A stretch of DNA of 64,000 nucleotides, taken from Kudoa neothunni (taxonomy: Eukaryota; Cnidaria). The notes beneath the pieces were generated by a model. It was not told where the DNA came from. It did not search any database and saw only the letters and a list, made by a program, of their open reading frames with translations. Shown here piece after piece: positions 50,430-63,336 of this stretch (within the stretch, counting starts at the first letter, position 1; the number at the start of each line of letters is the position of its first letter). Made by a program: the position numbers and the translations under genes. The stretch covers positions 496,001-560,000 of the forward strand of contig OZ199839.1 of NCBI GenBank assembly GCA_964304625.1, read 5' to 3'.

Positions 50430-52070
50430 ATTAAACAACAGCTCGCTTTACATTTGAGGCGTTTGATTTTCGCAATGCTTCAGCAAAGTTTGCATTTATT
50501 GTGTGTGGACGTGACTTCGGTGAAATGGCCAACATTGTCGAATTGGATATCGCCAGGAAGTGTGCAAGAAATCATTTTCCAACTCATTATTTACCGATAA
50601 GTATGGTCTCCCGCACATTAACTTTAAGTTTTCTTCCTTTTTAAGAAATATTAAAGATACACATACTGAATAGTTAAAAATCAATAACTCTAATATTTCG
50701 CTCTCATTTATTTATCGTGATTTACTATTGCTCTTGTATAATATCCAATAGTTCACCATAGCTGTATTTATGTCCCATAAAATATTCTCAAGTAATATTT
50801 CCTATGTTTATGGTTCAGAAGATACCGAGATCATAACATACCAGATGTATCCATTCCACCCATATTTTTATTGTAGTCAGGTACAACATGGGAATATTTA
50901 ATTTGAACCATATTTTTTCTTCTTACGATCGAATCGATTAATTCATAAAAAAGATGCGTCAAAGATAAGGTAAAAACCGATCCATCACATCATTGAGTTA
51001 AAAAATCTCGTTATTTGAATCTTTTATACATTCATATAATACGTGATCTTTTTTCTTCATCTCATTTTCAAATAAAAATAAGCATCTTTTAAAATTGCTG
51101 GATCTAATGTTCTCAGCGAAATAAATTAAACTTTAGAATCATTTGGATTGGTAAACAAATAAACCAATTATCAAAATAAATAAACAAAATATGCAAGATT
51201 ATTAGAAAGCGTTTCACATAACTTGGCAACATTATCACTGGAAGGTAAACCACAACTTCTTGACATTTTAACAAGTGCTTCATCATAAAGTAGGAAATTG
51301 TAAACCATTCCAGAAACTCTGTATCTAATCAACATTTTAAACCCATCTTTGATAAGTTTTCTAGGCGCGTATTGCTTTGAACACCACATGCATCTAAGTG
51401 TTATCATTTGTTCAGCTACAGATAACTTCCTATCAGGTTGGATCTTTAAGCAAATTTATTTTAAATGATTCAACAATGGTCTTATGCTAGAAAACCTGTC
51501 AAATTCAGGATTAAATTGTTGAGTGATTATTTCGTCATTGGATTTGAAATGGAGAAATTTTGAAATCAACTAAAAGATTCGTCGTGTGAACATTTTGGCA
51601 ATTGACTCAAACTTCAAACATTTCTGCTAATAACAGCGATATCTAGGCATTCTTACTATACCCATTAACATGAAGACTCCGATATACGTTTCAGTTACAT
51701 CATTATGAATTTATAAGTATGAACTGGTCTGTCTAGAATAAAGAATGGTTTGTTTAACCATTCAATCTATGAAAGATTCATTGATAAATTGGTTGAAATA
51801 ATGGATCGGATTAAAACGTCCATTTATTTCTTCAAAATAGCACTCTAAGTTCTTAAAATTAGCAATACCATCTAAAGTTGGGTTTTCTATATTGAAATTA
51901 AATTTTAAGATCAAGTTGTATTTTTCTTCGTCGGTAGCCTCATAATGATTTTAGTGTGGTCATCGGATTTTTCCAAAGTATCGATGGTTTCGTTTTATGG
52001 ATATATGTTAGGTTCTAATATATCAGAATCGGTCAAAATGATCATTTCGCGTTTAATTTTTCCACTTTAC
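50430..52070 (-). pseudogene. decayed piggyBac transposase gene, PGBD-like
   Basis: Minus strand, N to C: an acidic start near 52050, then NGRFNPIHYFNQFINES at about 51800, matching the family's P-xYFxxF region. At 51171-51407 comes RKLIKDGFKMLIRYRVSGM with YNFLLYDE, matching the KPxKWGFK...SGYVYDFEIY core. A Cys/His-containing tail lies near 50500. Numerous stops make it inactive. It differs from the other two copies and looks older. No TTAA-bounded ends were identified. Confidence 0.6.
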
Positions 52071-53385
52071 TTTGATGTGTCCAAAATATTGTAATCCACA
52101 TCTTCAACACGCGTATTCCACGAGATCCCAATGTGCATTTAGATATACAAGCTATAACACTCAAATAACTATTTATTTTTAAAACATTTTTCCAAAATAT
52201 CCTTATATTTATTGTTATTTGTTATGAGTTATTCAAATTAATATCTAAAGTTGGCATTGATAGTTAATATTGATCGAGTTTATGTGTGTAATCTTCATTG
52301 TTGGAGAATGTTCGATATGTAAATAAAAAATTTAATATTTTCCTAAATTTTCAAGGAAAATTACTTATGGTTTTAAATACACAAGATAATTAGATATTGC
52401 TCATGAGACATTAAAGTTGTGATATGAAACAGTGGTTAAGTAAATTAAGAGCTTGTGTTTTTCTTGTGCGCATTTAAATTTACATAAGATGCTAAAGGGT
52501 CAAATTTTTTAATCTTGTTGCTAAATTATTAAAATTTTTATATTTAAAACTAAAATAAATTTCCACAAAAATATAATAGAAACTAAAACTATCAATTTAA
52601 ATTTAAAATTTGGTCACATGTTTATTCTCTCAATATATTTTTAAATTTATAATTAAAACAGAAAACTGCGAAATTCAACATCATGAACAGGTGCATGAAC
52701 ACGAACTAATTACAGCATCAGATATTATACACTAAAATATCAAATATATAGTTAATTTATAATTTAATTTATGACTTACTCATATTTTTATCCAAGAAAG
52801 GTTCTCTATTCCAACGAATTATTTCTGATAAAGACAAGGAAAAGTCAAAATGTTTAAATATTTTCAATTGTATTTATTTTATTTACATTAGTTATCTTGT
52901 TAATGTAGATTGTTTATTCTTCTTAAATTGATTTATTAGAACATTTTTCCTGTTTAAAAATAGATCCATTTTGCATTTTTATTTTTGAGACGAAATTCGG
53001 AGTTGTCCTTATATGTGGATGTGATAAGAGCTCGTAAATTAGAATGTGATTGGAAGCGTTGTTATGCGTATTTAAGGGAAGGTGTTGATCCTCAAAATTT
53101 TTCGATAATTTTATAACCTGGAATTACTTCTCCAACATTCTTAATAAACTGCCTTTAAAATATAATGGATTTATATAATTTTTGCGTTATAAATGAAATA
53201 ACTTTACTGGCAACATAATAACGCTTATTATTCAGTCGATATTTAATGATTATGATGAAATATTTTTGTTAAACTACAAAAATGTTGTATAAAAAAATAA
53301 CTCTTAAGAATCAAAATCCATACAGATCTCTATTATCAATCAATTTGAACTTATTCCGCTCTAAATCTTGGTGTGAAATAGAGTA
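52071..53385. other. AT-rich spacer
   Basis: No gene recognised. It may include the promoter of the NTPDase-like gene. Confidence 0.35.
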
Positions 53386-55191
53386 ATGAGCGCCATAAAT
53401 ATTAATTATACAAAACTAAAAATTCTCCCATTATTTTTTAATATACCTTCATCATTCGTAATTTAACGCACAACAAGAATTGATATCAGATTAACTTTCA
53501 ATTTATGCATTTATTGATACAAGTTTGCAAAATCCATATGCGGAATCAATATTTTCAATTGGATATTGTATATCTATTCCATATAGGAAGGGAAATACAG
53601 CAATGTTTGGAGGCATTCATTTTAAGGTGTAAATTTGAGCATATCGAAAAATCTCAATTGTATTTGCGGTTTATCTATGAAGATTCTTTTAATTATGCGT
53701 AAGTTAATTAAGAAAAGTTGTAATAATTTTTTATTTGTTAGAAAACCTGCCTATGAAATAAAAACAATGATGGATCACCATTTTCATATCTTTGATGGTT
53801 ATTACAAAGAACAAAACTATCAAAATCAAGAGTTACTGAATGGACACTCAACTGGATTCTATCATTTTTTCAATAATACTTACAATAAGCTATCAGAAGT
53901 GTCAATCAATTACCATTATATATTTTTAATTTTATTCTAATAAGATTACAATTTGACTTAGGTAAAATCAGATAGAGTTGTCATTATGGGCTTGACAACT
54001 AATAACTTATACGTGGGGTTTCTAACCGAAGGAACCTGACCTATATGATACAAAGTTTATTAGGTATTTCTCATTTAAAAACCAACAATATGCCGCGTTT
54101 TCGAATAATTTCTATTGTGCAACACCTGCTGAATTGAAAAAAATTATTATCTAAATACATAATAAAAGTATTCTCTATATTTTGTATTTATTTATCAAAT
54201 TTCATTTTCTAATAGACAGTTGATGAATCAAAAACTATATGAGGGGAAATATTAAATCACTGTATGAAAGTCGGCGATCATTCTATGCTCGATGAGTGGG
54301 ATATTAATTCACACTGCGGCCAAAAAATTCCTCTATCAGCTCCAATCACAATGTCTGGTGTTTACGATTTTCAATTATGTGCGAGCATTGTACAAAATAT
54401 CTTATATGATGAAGAGATCTGTAGAACTTCTGAGTATTGCAACTTGCGAACTATCACAAAATCGTTTATTCCTACCGAGAATCACCTTCTGGTTGTATTT
54501 TACAATGACGGTTACAACAAAAAACTCCATGATTTTTTTAGGTATACAATGAATTCTTTAATTCTGAAAAAACAACTCCCGACAAGTTTTTGGACATTGT
54601 GAAAGAAGAAATTAATAATAGATGTCAGTCAAACGTAAAAACCCCAAATAATGCATCACAAATGTTAAATCTAAAGTAATAGTTATTTTCGACAATAGAG
54701 ATACCAAACTACTGACGTGGACGAGTGTACGCATCTAACATTCATATTTACGATGTTGTATTTCACAATCGGGTCCAGTAAAAATACACTTAAAGCAATT
54801 CAAGTGTATACCACATTTGATTCCCACGTGAAGAAAATCTGTAACACCTTATTTTAGATCCGATCCCTCGAAATTGACATTAAATAACATCTATATCTTG
54901 GGGTGATTCGAGATTCGGAATAAGAAAATATTACGACATTAAGGTCATTGCACCAACGTAAGTGTTATCGACATCGATCTTGATTGGTGACTTCAAAAAA
55001 TAAATTAGGACTGTAATCGAGGAACCTAAAGCACCAAGGAACCAGAAAAACCCAAAAAATCTACCCCAGAAACAATCGCACTAATAATATTGGCTGTCAT
55101 AATTTTGATAGCTGGTGTGTTTATTGCCGGTTTTATGCATCCGAAAAAGAAAACTGCGCGCAGTAAAAACAAGTACAACATTACGTTCTAA
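53386..55191 (+). pseudogene. NTPDase (GDA1/CD39 family) gene or pseudogene without catalytic motifs
   Basis: Exons traced: 53386-53457, 53490-53698, 53742-53898, 53962-54012, 54032-54167, 54244-54491, 54542-54634, 54699-54827 and a membrane-helix exon 55039-55191. Matches to CD39 run in order. They include FSNNFYCATPAELKKI (for THSFLCYGKDQAL), REILNHCMKVGD (EILRDPC), GVYDFQLCASIVQNIL (GNYQQCHQSILELF), DECTHLTFIFTMLYFT (EYCFSGTYILSLLL) and the helix TIALIILAVIILIAGVFIAG. The family splits extracellular nucleotides and needs ACR1 DAGSS and ACR4 DLGGAS. Here the aligned positions read NIPSSF and IMGLTT, so activity is very unlikely. Problems: an in-frame TAA at 54152-54154, a 19-nt GT...AG gap (54013-54031) that is either a tiny intron or a frame change, and an unclean join after 54827. 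A decaying gene is the simplest reading. Confidence 0.6.
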
Positions 55192-55639
55192 GTTCAATCG
55201 GAGTGCTTATTTCAATTCCACATTTGTTACACAACTAGTTTTATTTCTTGAGTCTTCTGAATTAACTTTATCTACTGCGTCTTTCTAACTAATCACAACT
55301 TTTTCATGACAATAAATAATTTAGCTTAGCCCTAAATAGCTATCTATTAGGGCGAACGTGACCATTATGCAGAAACCGATTGGTTCATTTTTAACCGCAG
55401 ATAACAACAATCTTAAAAACTTTAAATTTTTATTAAATTGACTGAGCACATCTTATGACATAATTTCAGGTTAAACGTGGGTATATTGGATTCTAATCTT
55501 TCATTTTTTAAGTTAATCCTGAGCACATCCAATTTAATAAAATTTTAACGCCAACCCACTTAAACGTTAGTGTTAGTAATTATACCAAAAATATTAGCCC
55601 AATTAAAGCAATTAATTAAATACTAAAATAAACTAAATT
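55192..55639. other. spacer with a short hairpin
   Basis: CCCTAAATAG and CTATTAGGG form a stem at about 55330-55356. TGAGCACATC occurs twice (about 55442 and 55520). No gene recognised. Confidence 0.35.
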
Positions 55640-55765
55640 GGAGTGGGAGCATGACCTCGCCCGGAGCGTTGCGACGACAAGCATCTCCGCTACCCTCTAG
55701 GAACCTCAGAATAGATTAACACTCGTTCCGAGTAGCCAATTTTCATCTTTAGATGAGTTTGGGGT
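55640..55765. other. GC-rich island with small stems, unidentified
   Basis: A 126-bp block stands out from AT-rich surroundings (for example GCATGACCTCGCCCGGAGCG and TCCGCTACCCTCTAGGAACC). It holds perfect small stems, CGC-CCGGA-GCG and ACTCG-TTC-CGAGT. It codes for nothing obvious and matches no tRNA, U-snRNA or 5S pattern I remember. It may be a structured non-coding RNA or the end of a repeat. Confidence 0.35.
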
Positions 55766-57851
55766 CGTTTTTGACCTCGGGAGAGAAATAGTAGTTTTAC
55801 GAATAAATTACTCCATTAAAAAGACAAACATTAAAATTTGTGAAATATAATCATCTAACTATAATTTTGGATACAAGTTTCACAAAATATCAATATATGA
55901 GGGTTAAACACAGGTTTCATGCGGTTTTAATGGCAAATTGAACATCTTATCCTTTAATTTAAATCTTGTTTTCGCGAAATTTGAGTCTGGTTGGCTACGT
56001 TGTTCACGCCATATTCATTTGAATTTTCTTCACTGATACTAACGTTATATTTTCTTCTTGTTCAGGGGTGGGCAATTATATTTCTACGGGGTCGGATTTT
56101 TATTAAAAAAATATGATTACAAGTCTGAAAGTGAGTATTTTAAAAAAATTTAATACAAAATATAAATTGATTTAATGAGTACTGTACACTGCACAGATAT
56201 GGTGATGAATAAGGCAAACAGCGTTGGGCCAATATGTATAAATAAATACATTTCAACCAAATCTTTATTTAAAAAACAAGGCTCCCGTTATCAATTTTCG
56301 CCTTTCAGTAACCGTTGTGGTTAAAATTAAACATCTTGTGAAGGAATTACATGTTTAATCGTTTAGCAATTATTTTTGGAAGTATACTTAAAAAGTGGCC
56401 AAATATATTTCGAACTTGATTTTCCACAAACAAATTAATAAATTACAGTGGAACCTGGATATTGCATAATTTTTTTTAATTCCCAAAAAAATTACGCAGG
56501 GGAAGATTTTAAACAATACAGTATTGGCGCACGCGCACTGCATGAAATACAAAAATTTATTCGGGTTTAAAATAACTAATAATTTCAGTTTGATTGCACC
56601 AATTTTTTATTATTTCAGATATAAACTCCATAACTGGATGTGTTTCGTAAGTAATACTGTTGAGTTTTCTAACATAAAAGTTTTTATGATTAAATTAATT
56701 GAATATTTGAATTCCGCATTTGACACAAGCGCTTTATCTTTTACAAGTTTGGATCGACATTTTTTTAAATCTATCAACTGCATACGCTTTAGGCAAAGCT
56801 ATTGTTTCTCCATGTATTTTTTTCCTCTTCAGTTTTGTTGATTTCGTCATATTTTTTATCTAAAAATTAAAGTTGATAAACAATTAAAAAACGTGTCGAA
56901 TTTTCGCCATTATTTTCGAAACATCTTGAGATGAGTTTTCATTATCGAATAATGTTTAATTTAATATATTGAAGAATCAAAGTACAATGTTCAAAAAGTC
57001 TAGATTCTCTTAAACAATTTTGAATGATAGTCGATGATACATACGTTTTCCGATACATGATTTAAAGTTTTAATAAACTCAAATGGTATACTTAAATAAA
57101 TTTGAATTATCCGAATTTATTATGTTGCACTCTTCGTGTCCTGGTGAAATTTCGGTGAACTCTACCGAAAAAATTAATCACGGTTTTATTATTCACACTG
57201 TTGGTTTCAGCATAAAATTTTTTATGATTAATTCCAAGTCTATGTTTAAATCCCACGAACCAACCGTTACTGCCAGGGAATTTGTCTACGCTTATGGATT
57301 TATCGTTATTTTTGTCTTTTTCACGATGACGTAAGCAGGGACTACATTTTTCTCATTCTCATTCGCATTTTAATTATCCATATAAAGAATAAATTATCTA
57401 ACTCTGTGTATTTGTCTTCATTTATGTTTTTAAGCCAAAATAGTAAAATTAATAATATAATTTTGAGAAGCTAAAATTTTGTTAATAGTAGAGTACCTTG
57501 AAAATATATTATATTGTGGTTAGATAATTTTATGCTATTAGATGGCTTAGGATGTTTAAAAGTCGTTGATTTTTCTCCTTTGGGTGATTTAATCGAATTA
57601 TAATAATCGATAATTTCAATTTTTCATCCACCTTTCGCTGATTCCTTACCATTTTTTTTCGCAAAATTAAAAAGAAAATTAATCGAGGATTAAACTGAAC
57701 AATATGTTACGCAGTGGGCGAGATTATATTTTTAGCGCGATATTTTAAATTTATATTTCTCTAGTAAAACATTTTCATCCTTGTTCACTCGGTAACATTC
57801 ATTTAAATAATATACAAGCAAAGTTTAAGTAAAAAAACAAAATACGGCATT
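55766..57851. other. stretch without a recognised gene
   Basis: Open frames at 56524-56841 and 57083-57334 are probably chance. A CAGGGGTGGGCAA block at about 56064 resembles a hAT end without a partner. Confidence 0.3.
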
Positions 57852-57889
57852 GGCTATTCTTACGATAAGGAATATCTTCTAGAATAGCT
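57852..57889 (+). repeat. dispersed 38-bp repeat, copy 2
   Basis: GGCTATTCTTACGATAAGGA then AATATCTTCTAGAATAGC. Confidence 0.45.
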
Positions 57890-59313
57890 AACAGATTACA
57901 AAACTGATTTCGTTAATGTATTAAGCTATTTCTATTTCCTCATTTTTACAAAAATTTATTAAGTAGTTTTTTTATTAAAATTGGCTGATAAGTATGATCC
58001 TTGAATCATCCTATATTTGTTGAATTCACTTAAATTTACTTATTCGTAAATACACCAGCGTAAGTAATAGGTTTTAAAGGATGAAAATAACATTTTCATC
58101 CTACAAATAAGTTCAGGGATTTAGTCATGAACCACATACGTCATGCGTCCTAGCCAGCCAAAGTAATCTTGTCTAAAACGCACGAAACGTCGCTTTTAAT
58201 GCTGTGAAGCTGTTGATTTTTAAATAAATTTCTGAATTTCCTTCTTGGTTTTCATTGAAATTGATATATTTTATTTAGAATATATTTAGAAGAAATATTT
58301 ACATTTTCCAATTCTCGAAATTTGAGAGTAGGTGACCATTTTTTATCTAACTATGAAATTTTTGTTCAAAATTTAATGTATACAATTTTAAAATAATTCT
58401 ATTCCTTAAACCAAGCTTTTTTTAAATAGAATTCAAAAATATTTCCCCTGTATCAACCATAGTAATGTATAATGAAAAAAATTTATATCCATTAATAATC
58501 AACGCGCGGAATTGATAAGAAGTGGTGAAATTTCAATAGGATACTAAAAAATTCCCATATTCCTGGAATATTAGCGTTATTTTCAATAGTGTATAGCAGA
58601 AATTTATGAATCCCCTCCTAGAAGAAATCTCAAATGAATAAGTTATCATAAATAATCATGGTTAGAAAGAAAATCTCAATTCAATAGCAACAATTCACCC
58701 ATCTACAACAATTTTTACGTTAATAAATATTTTTGTGAAATGTGACGGTAACGAAAATAACACCTGGAGAATTTTTCGTATAGTTTCTCTTGAGGTAAGA
58801 TTGCTACTCAAATATTTTAATATAAAAAATTTATTAATTATTGATACAAATTTTTAATCCAGATAGTAGTTTTTAAATAGGATTTAAAAGTATAGTATTA
58901 TGTGTAAGCAATATAAATTAGAATTAACCTCAGCAGCTTAAATTCCCAAATACAACCCCGCCAAACAATTCTCGAGTGTCAAATATTAGAAATTGTAAAA
59001 TAATGCCCATTTGGATATTTAATAAAACTGAGATATCTAACCATCATCCTTTCGTTCAAATTTTCCATCAAAATTCAATGTATTAGACTGAAGGTTATAG
59101 AACAAATATTAATAAGCTTCCAAAATACAAATGAAATTATGTACAAATAATTAAAAATATATTTATTATTATTCGTGTATAAATTAATGTATAAATAGCC
59201 TCGTAAATATTAAATACATATTTCAATACATTCCAAAAATAAATAACTAATTTTAAATAAGGTTAACCAAATTCATAACGTTTACTTTTCCCAAATTCAA
59301 CGAACACGTAGAG
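57890..59313. other. AT-rich spacer
   Basis: Nothing recognised on either strand. Confidence 0.35.
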
Positions 59314-62280
59314 CAGGGATGAACAAACTACGGTCCGTGAGAGGCTCCAACACCAGTCGCCAAAAATTTTTTTATTCCTAGTAAATTTAAATTTATATAT
59401 CTAACTCTCATAATCCAAATGCTTATTTTGCTTTAAAGAATTTTAATGTGCATTGTATTCAATAATTTAAATAATTCATCGCAAACGTCAAGCCTATGTG
59501 AATTAGGTATTATAATTCTAACATTGCTAGAAACAATCATTCTAAGAGAAAATATAGTTAAAAAAATAAAATATAATTTATTTAAAAATCGTTTCATATC
59601 ATAATTTAATTTCTAAATATTAACTTTTATGTATGAACTATAAAGGGGTCATCGAAAAAGGACTATATATATTAAAAATGATCTCAAATATCTAATAGAT
59701 AACATCAGTCACAAAAATTGGAAAATCTCTCTTTATTTGCCCTCGGGAGCTAATTAATCATGATATAATAAGCTCATTACACATTATATTCTACCAACTT
59801 TTAATATCGTAATGTAGACTTCGTTTAACTGGTATTCAAGGATCTACTGATCGATGAGAATTTCTCTATTCAAGTTATTTCTGATTTTATACACACAAGG
59901 ATAACTTTTTTAGCATAATTAAGCGATGTAAACTAACAAAAAATACTACTCTAAATAGACGTAAAATATATACCGAAAGATGACGTTATAAACAACAGTT
60001 ACTCCTTTTATATTTTTGCTGAAACCATTGTTTTTAAAAAAAATTTTCGGAAACTTTCTTTAGTATACGATTTTGTTGAGATTGCTAGTTCCAATCTATC
60101 TAAAAAAGAAAAATGAAGACGAATGTCGGAGTTTCAATTACGAGGACTGAAAAGTGCTTTTTTTGACCAGCATCAATAATAAGGCTGTATGTTTGATTTT
60201 CCGTGATACAATCTCTGTGTACAAAGAATACAACTTGAAACATTATTATCAAACCAAATATTACAATTCTGGCTGCAATTTGTCACAGGAAGAATTGAAA
60301 AAGAATACATCCGATATGATACAAAATTTAAAACCCCAACAACAAAATTTATTTTGAAAAGAAACATCCATACAAAGAGATGTAGCGACAACTAGCTTTA
60401 TATTTTCCTACAAATTTTGCAAGACATAACAAGGCATTCTCAGATGGGGAGTTTATTAACGAGTGTTTTATGGATGCTGTTAATGTTGTGTGCCCTGAAG
60501 TCATCTCGAAAATTGAAGCAATTCCTCTATCACGAAGAACAATTGTTCTACGAATTGAAAATATTTCTCAAAATGCACCAGAAATTTCGGTCGAACAAAC
60601 TTCCAACCATGAGTAATAATCTATTGGTTTTGACGAAAATGAAGATGCTACGAATATCGCTCAATTACTCGTTCTTGTAAAAGGAATTGACCATAATTTT
60701 GAACTTAACGAGGAGCTTTTATCACTTGAATCCTTGAAGAATACCACAACTGGACAAGATTTTTTTTGATAGCGTTATGAATAGTTGGAACAGTTCTAGT
60801 TTAAGCTTGGACAAACTCTCCAGTGTCACTACTGATGGAGCTCCCTGACTCGTGGGAAAACACTCTGGACTAATAAAACTGATGAATGATAAAATCAATG
60901 AAGATTTTCCATCACAAAAAAGTTTGTCATTTCATTGTATTATACACCAAGAAAGCTTGTGTAGATCTTCATTGAAATTCTAGCATGTTTTGGACTCTGT
61001 AGTGTGTGCTGTTAATGTGATAAGATTAAGAGCTCTTCTACATAGGTAATTTAAGAGTTTTTTAAAGGTCATTGTATCTGAGTTTACTGATGTACTCTAT
61101 TACAATAATGTACGATAGTTAAGTATGGGTAGAGTCATAAGTAGAGTATAGCCCCTGAAAACCGAAATTTCCCTCTTCTTAAACACAACGGACATTAGTT
61201 GCGATTTTGTTGATAAAATCAAAAATCCTGCATGGTTCTGTGATTTTGCATTCGCTTTAGTTATAATGAAAATGATGAATGACTTGAGTGCAAAATTCCA
61301 TGGCAAAAGGTGTATTTGCTCACGAGTTAAATTTGGAAGTTAAATATTTCCGAATAAAACTTCAACTTTTTTTCTATAAACTTAAAAATCAAAACTTTGT
61401 CCATTTTCCAAAACTAAAGGTTCAAAAGCCCCAGAAACATTATTTGATAACTATAATTCCCAGCTAATAGGGTTAAAAGAAGAGTTCGCCAGAAGATTCT
61501 CCGATTTTAGGTTAATCGAAAGTGACTTTACTTTGCTCTGTTCACCTGTTATATGTGACATTGAAACATCCCCAGAAGAACTTCAATTAGAATCAATAGA
61601 CCTGCAAGAGGACATTTCACTTAAAAAAATGTTCGAAACAAAAATTTGATTAGCTTTTACTCTGCTCTCAACAATGATAAGTTCTCTAATTTGGGAAGGT
61701 TTGCTAAAAGAATGTTTGTTATTTTTGCATCAACACACATATATGAGCAAACATTCTCTGTAATGAAAATAAACAAGTCTCATAATAGAACGATAATGGC
61801 AGACTCCAATCTTCATCAGACTTTGAGAGTAAATACAAGCTCATTAACGCCTGATTTTGAAAGAATTATTAACGATAACTGCCAGATCCATAAAGCAAAT
61901 TAGTTATTTTTATTTAGTATTATGTTTTTTATGATGTTTGTTTTTATTTGCTCGCGAATGAAAAATCTCCTTATTAAATTAAACTTAAACTATTATGGAA
62001 AATTTTATAATTAGAATATTTTATGTTGTTTTTAAGAAGATAAATTATCTAAAATTTTCGGAATCAGGGCTTTTTTAGAAGCTCATACGATTTAGAAATT
62101 TCTTCCATTGTAAGTAATATTTAGGGTTGTAATAAGTAAAATATTTAAATTTATTTTAATTAATGAAAATATATGTAGTCGATAAAGAATGAGTTTTAAA
62201 ACATTCTCTATCTTTCATTAGTACATAAGGCTATTTTTTTATGGATGCGGCCCTCATACTAAAAAGTCTACCCATCCCTG
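59314..62280 (+). mobile_element. hAT transposon with both ends and target duplication
   Basis: The element is 2,967 bp. The left end is CAGGGATGAACAAACTACGG and the reverse complement of the right end is CAGGGATGGGTAGACTTTTT. The 8-bp flanks acgtagag (59306-59313) and acgtgaag (62281-62288) match at 6 of 8, the expected hAT target-site duplication. A broken transposase gene on the plus strand occupies 60120-61903. The TIR sequence resembles the CAGGGGTGGGCAA-type ends common in animal hATs. Confidence 0.8.
60120..61903 (+). pseudogene. broken hAT transposase (ZBED5/GTF2IRD2-like)
   Basis: Pieces in order: about 60154-60357 (CLIFRDTISVYKEYNLKHYY, then a KPQQQNLF segment), 60417-60680, 60770-61000 (LDKLSSVTTDGAP, VGKHSGL, SLSFHCIIHQESL) and 61646-61903 (FAKRMFVIFASTHIYEQTFS, MKINKSHNRTIMADSNLHQTL). 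These match the zinc-finger-to-RNaseH region, the TTDGAP...GLIK core and the C-terminal dimerisation helix of hAT-derived FAM200/ZBED5/GTF2IRD2-type proteins. Several stops and frame changes separate them, so no active enzyme can be made. The C-terminal block is the best preserved. Confidence 0.75.
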
Positions 62281-62480
62281 ACGTGAAGTAAGAATAAAGC
62301 ATTTTTTCCACCAAACAAAGACCCATACTAAGTGTTATTATGGCAAATTTAAAGAACCAACTACGATATAACGCTCAATCTCACTAGTGAATATTAATAA
62401 AAAGATATCATTATGAAATTTTATTTTAGAGGAAATAAAAAATGACTCTACACATCAGTGAAATCAGTTTTATAAAATCC

Positions 62481-62519
62481 TGGCTATTCTAGGAGATATT
62501 GTTTACCATGCCAATAGCC
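62481..62519 (-). repeat. dispersed 38-bp repeat, copy 3
   Basis: On the minus strand GGCTATTGGCATGGTAAAC then AATATCTCCTAGAATAGCC, sharing ends and core with copies 1 and 2. Confidence 0.45.
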
Positions 62520-63336
62520 ACCTCCGTTATAAATAGTACGGGGGTGAATGTATTTTTGATCATACTTCACCATTAATTTTGTCATACATTTTCATTAATA
62601 AATATAATCAAATACAGCCGATTATAATACATTAAGCGGCAGGAATCGTGTGTTTTAAAATTGTCCACTAAGTTAACCTTACATTTTTTATCGTAAACTA
62701 GCGGTAACTGTTCAGCGTTGCTTGGGGGTATTAAGCAATGAAAAATTTCTTAATAACACTCAAAAAAGATTTTTATATTTCAAATTAACCTATAGATTCA
62801 GTTAAACTAACAATTTTTTAAGAATTATATTTTAACGACCTTGAATATGAAATTTAAATTATGATCATTTCTGTGAAGGAGTGTACCAATCCCGGGGGTC
62901 ATTTAAAAATTTCGTGGCCCGATACCATCGCAATATAATTTATGTTTAATGTCGTGTTTTTTTCATTCCCGAATTACGTAAATCTCGTTAACATGTTATC
63001 TAAAAGGTTATTTTTGGTCCGGTTCAGAAAGTTTTTGCTATTCTTCTTAGGGATGGTAAAAAAATATATAGAGATAGAAGAAAACGTATGAAAATTAATT
63101 GATATTATCAAAATTAGCATCCCTTGACCCGGTATAAACATTAATGCATTATTCCGAACAAACAGCTAAAATCGTTTCAATATAAACATAAATAATTTAT
63201 ATAATTAGATGAAGTAAGGGTACAACCATCTGCATTGAACTTAATCACGGAAAGTTAAACTTAGCGGACGACTTCAATAGAATCTACGGACGCAGTATTT
63301 CCATTATAATGCTTCAATCAATGTAATTTTAACTTT
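62520..63336. other. spacer
   Basis: No gene recognised. Upstream exons of the protease-like fragment may be hidden here. Confidence 0.3.

Noticed and set aside
56064-56090. CAGGGGTGGGCAATTA, resembling a hAT left end
   Set aside because: No matching inverted end or transposase was found downstream.
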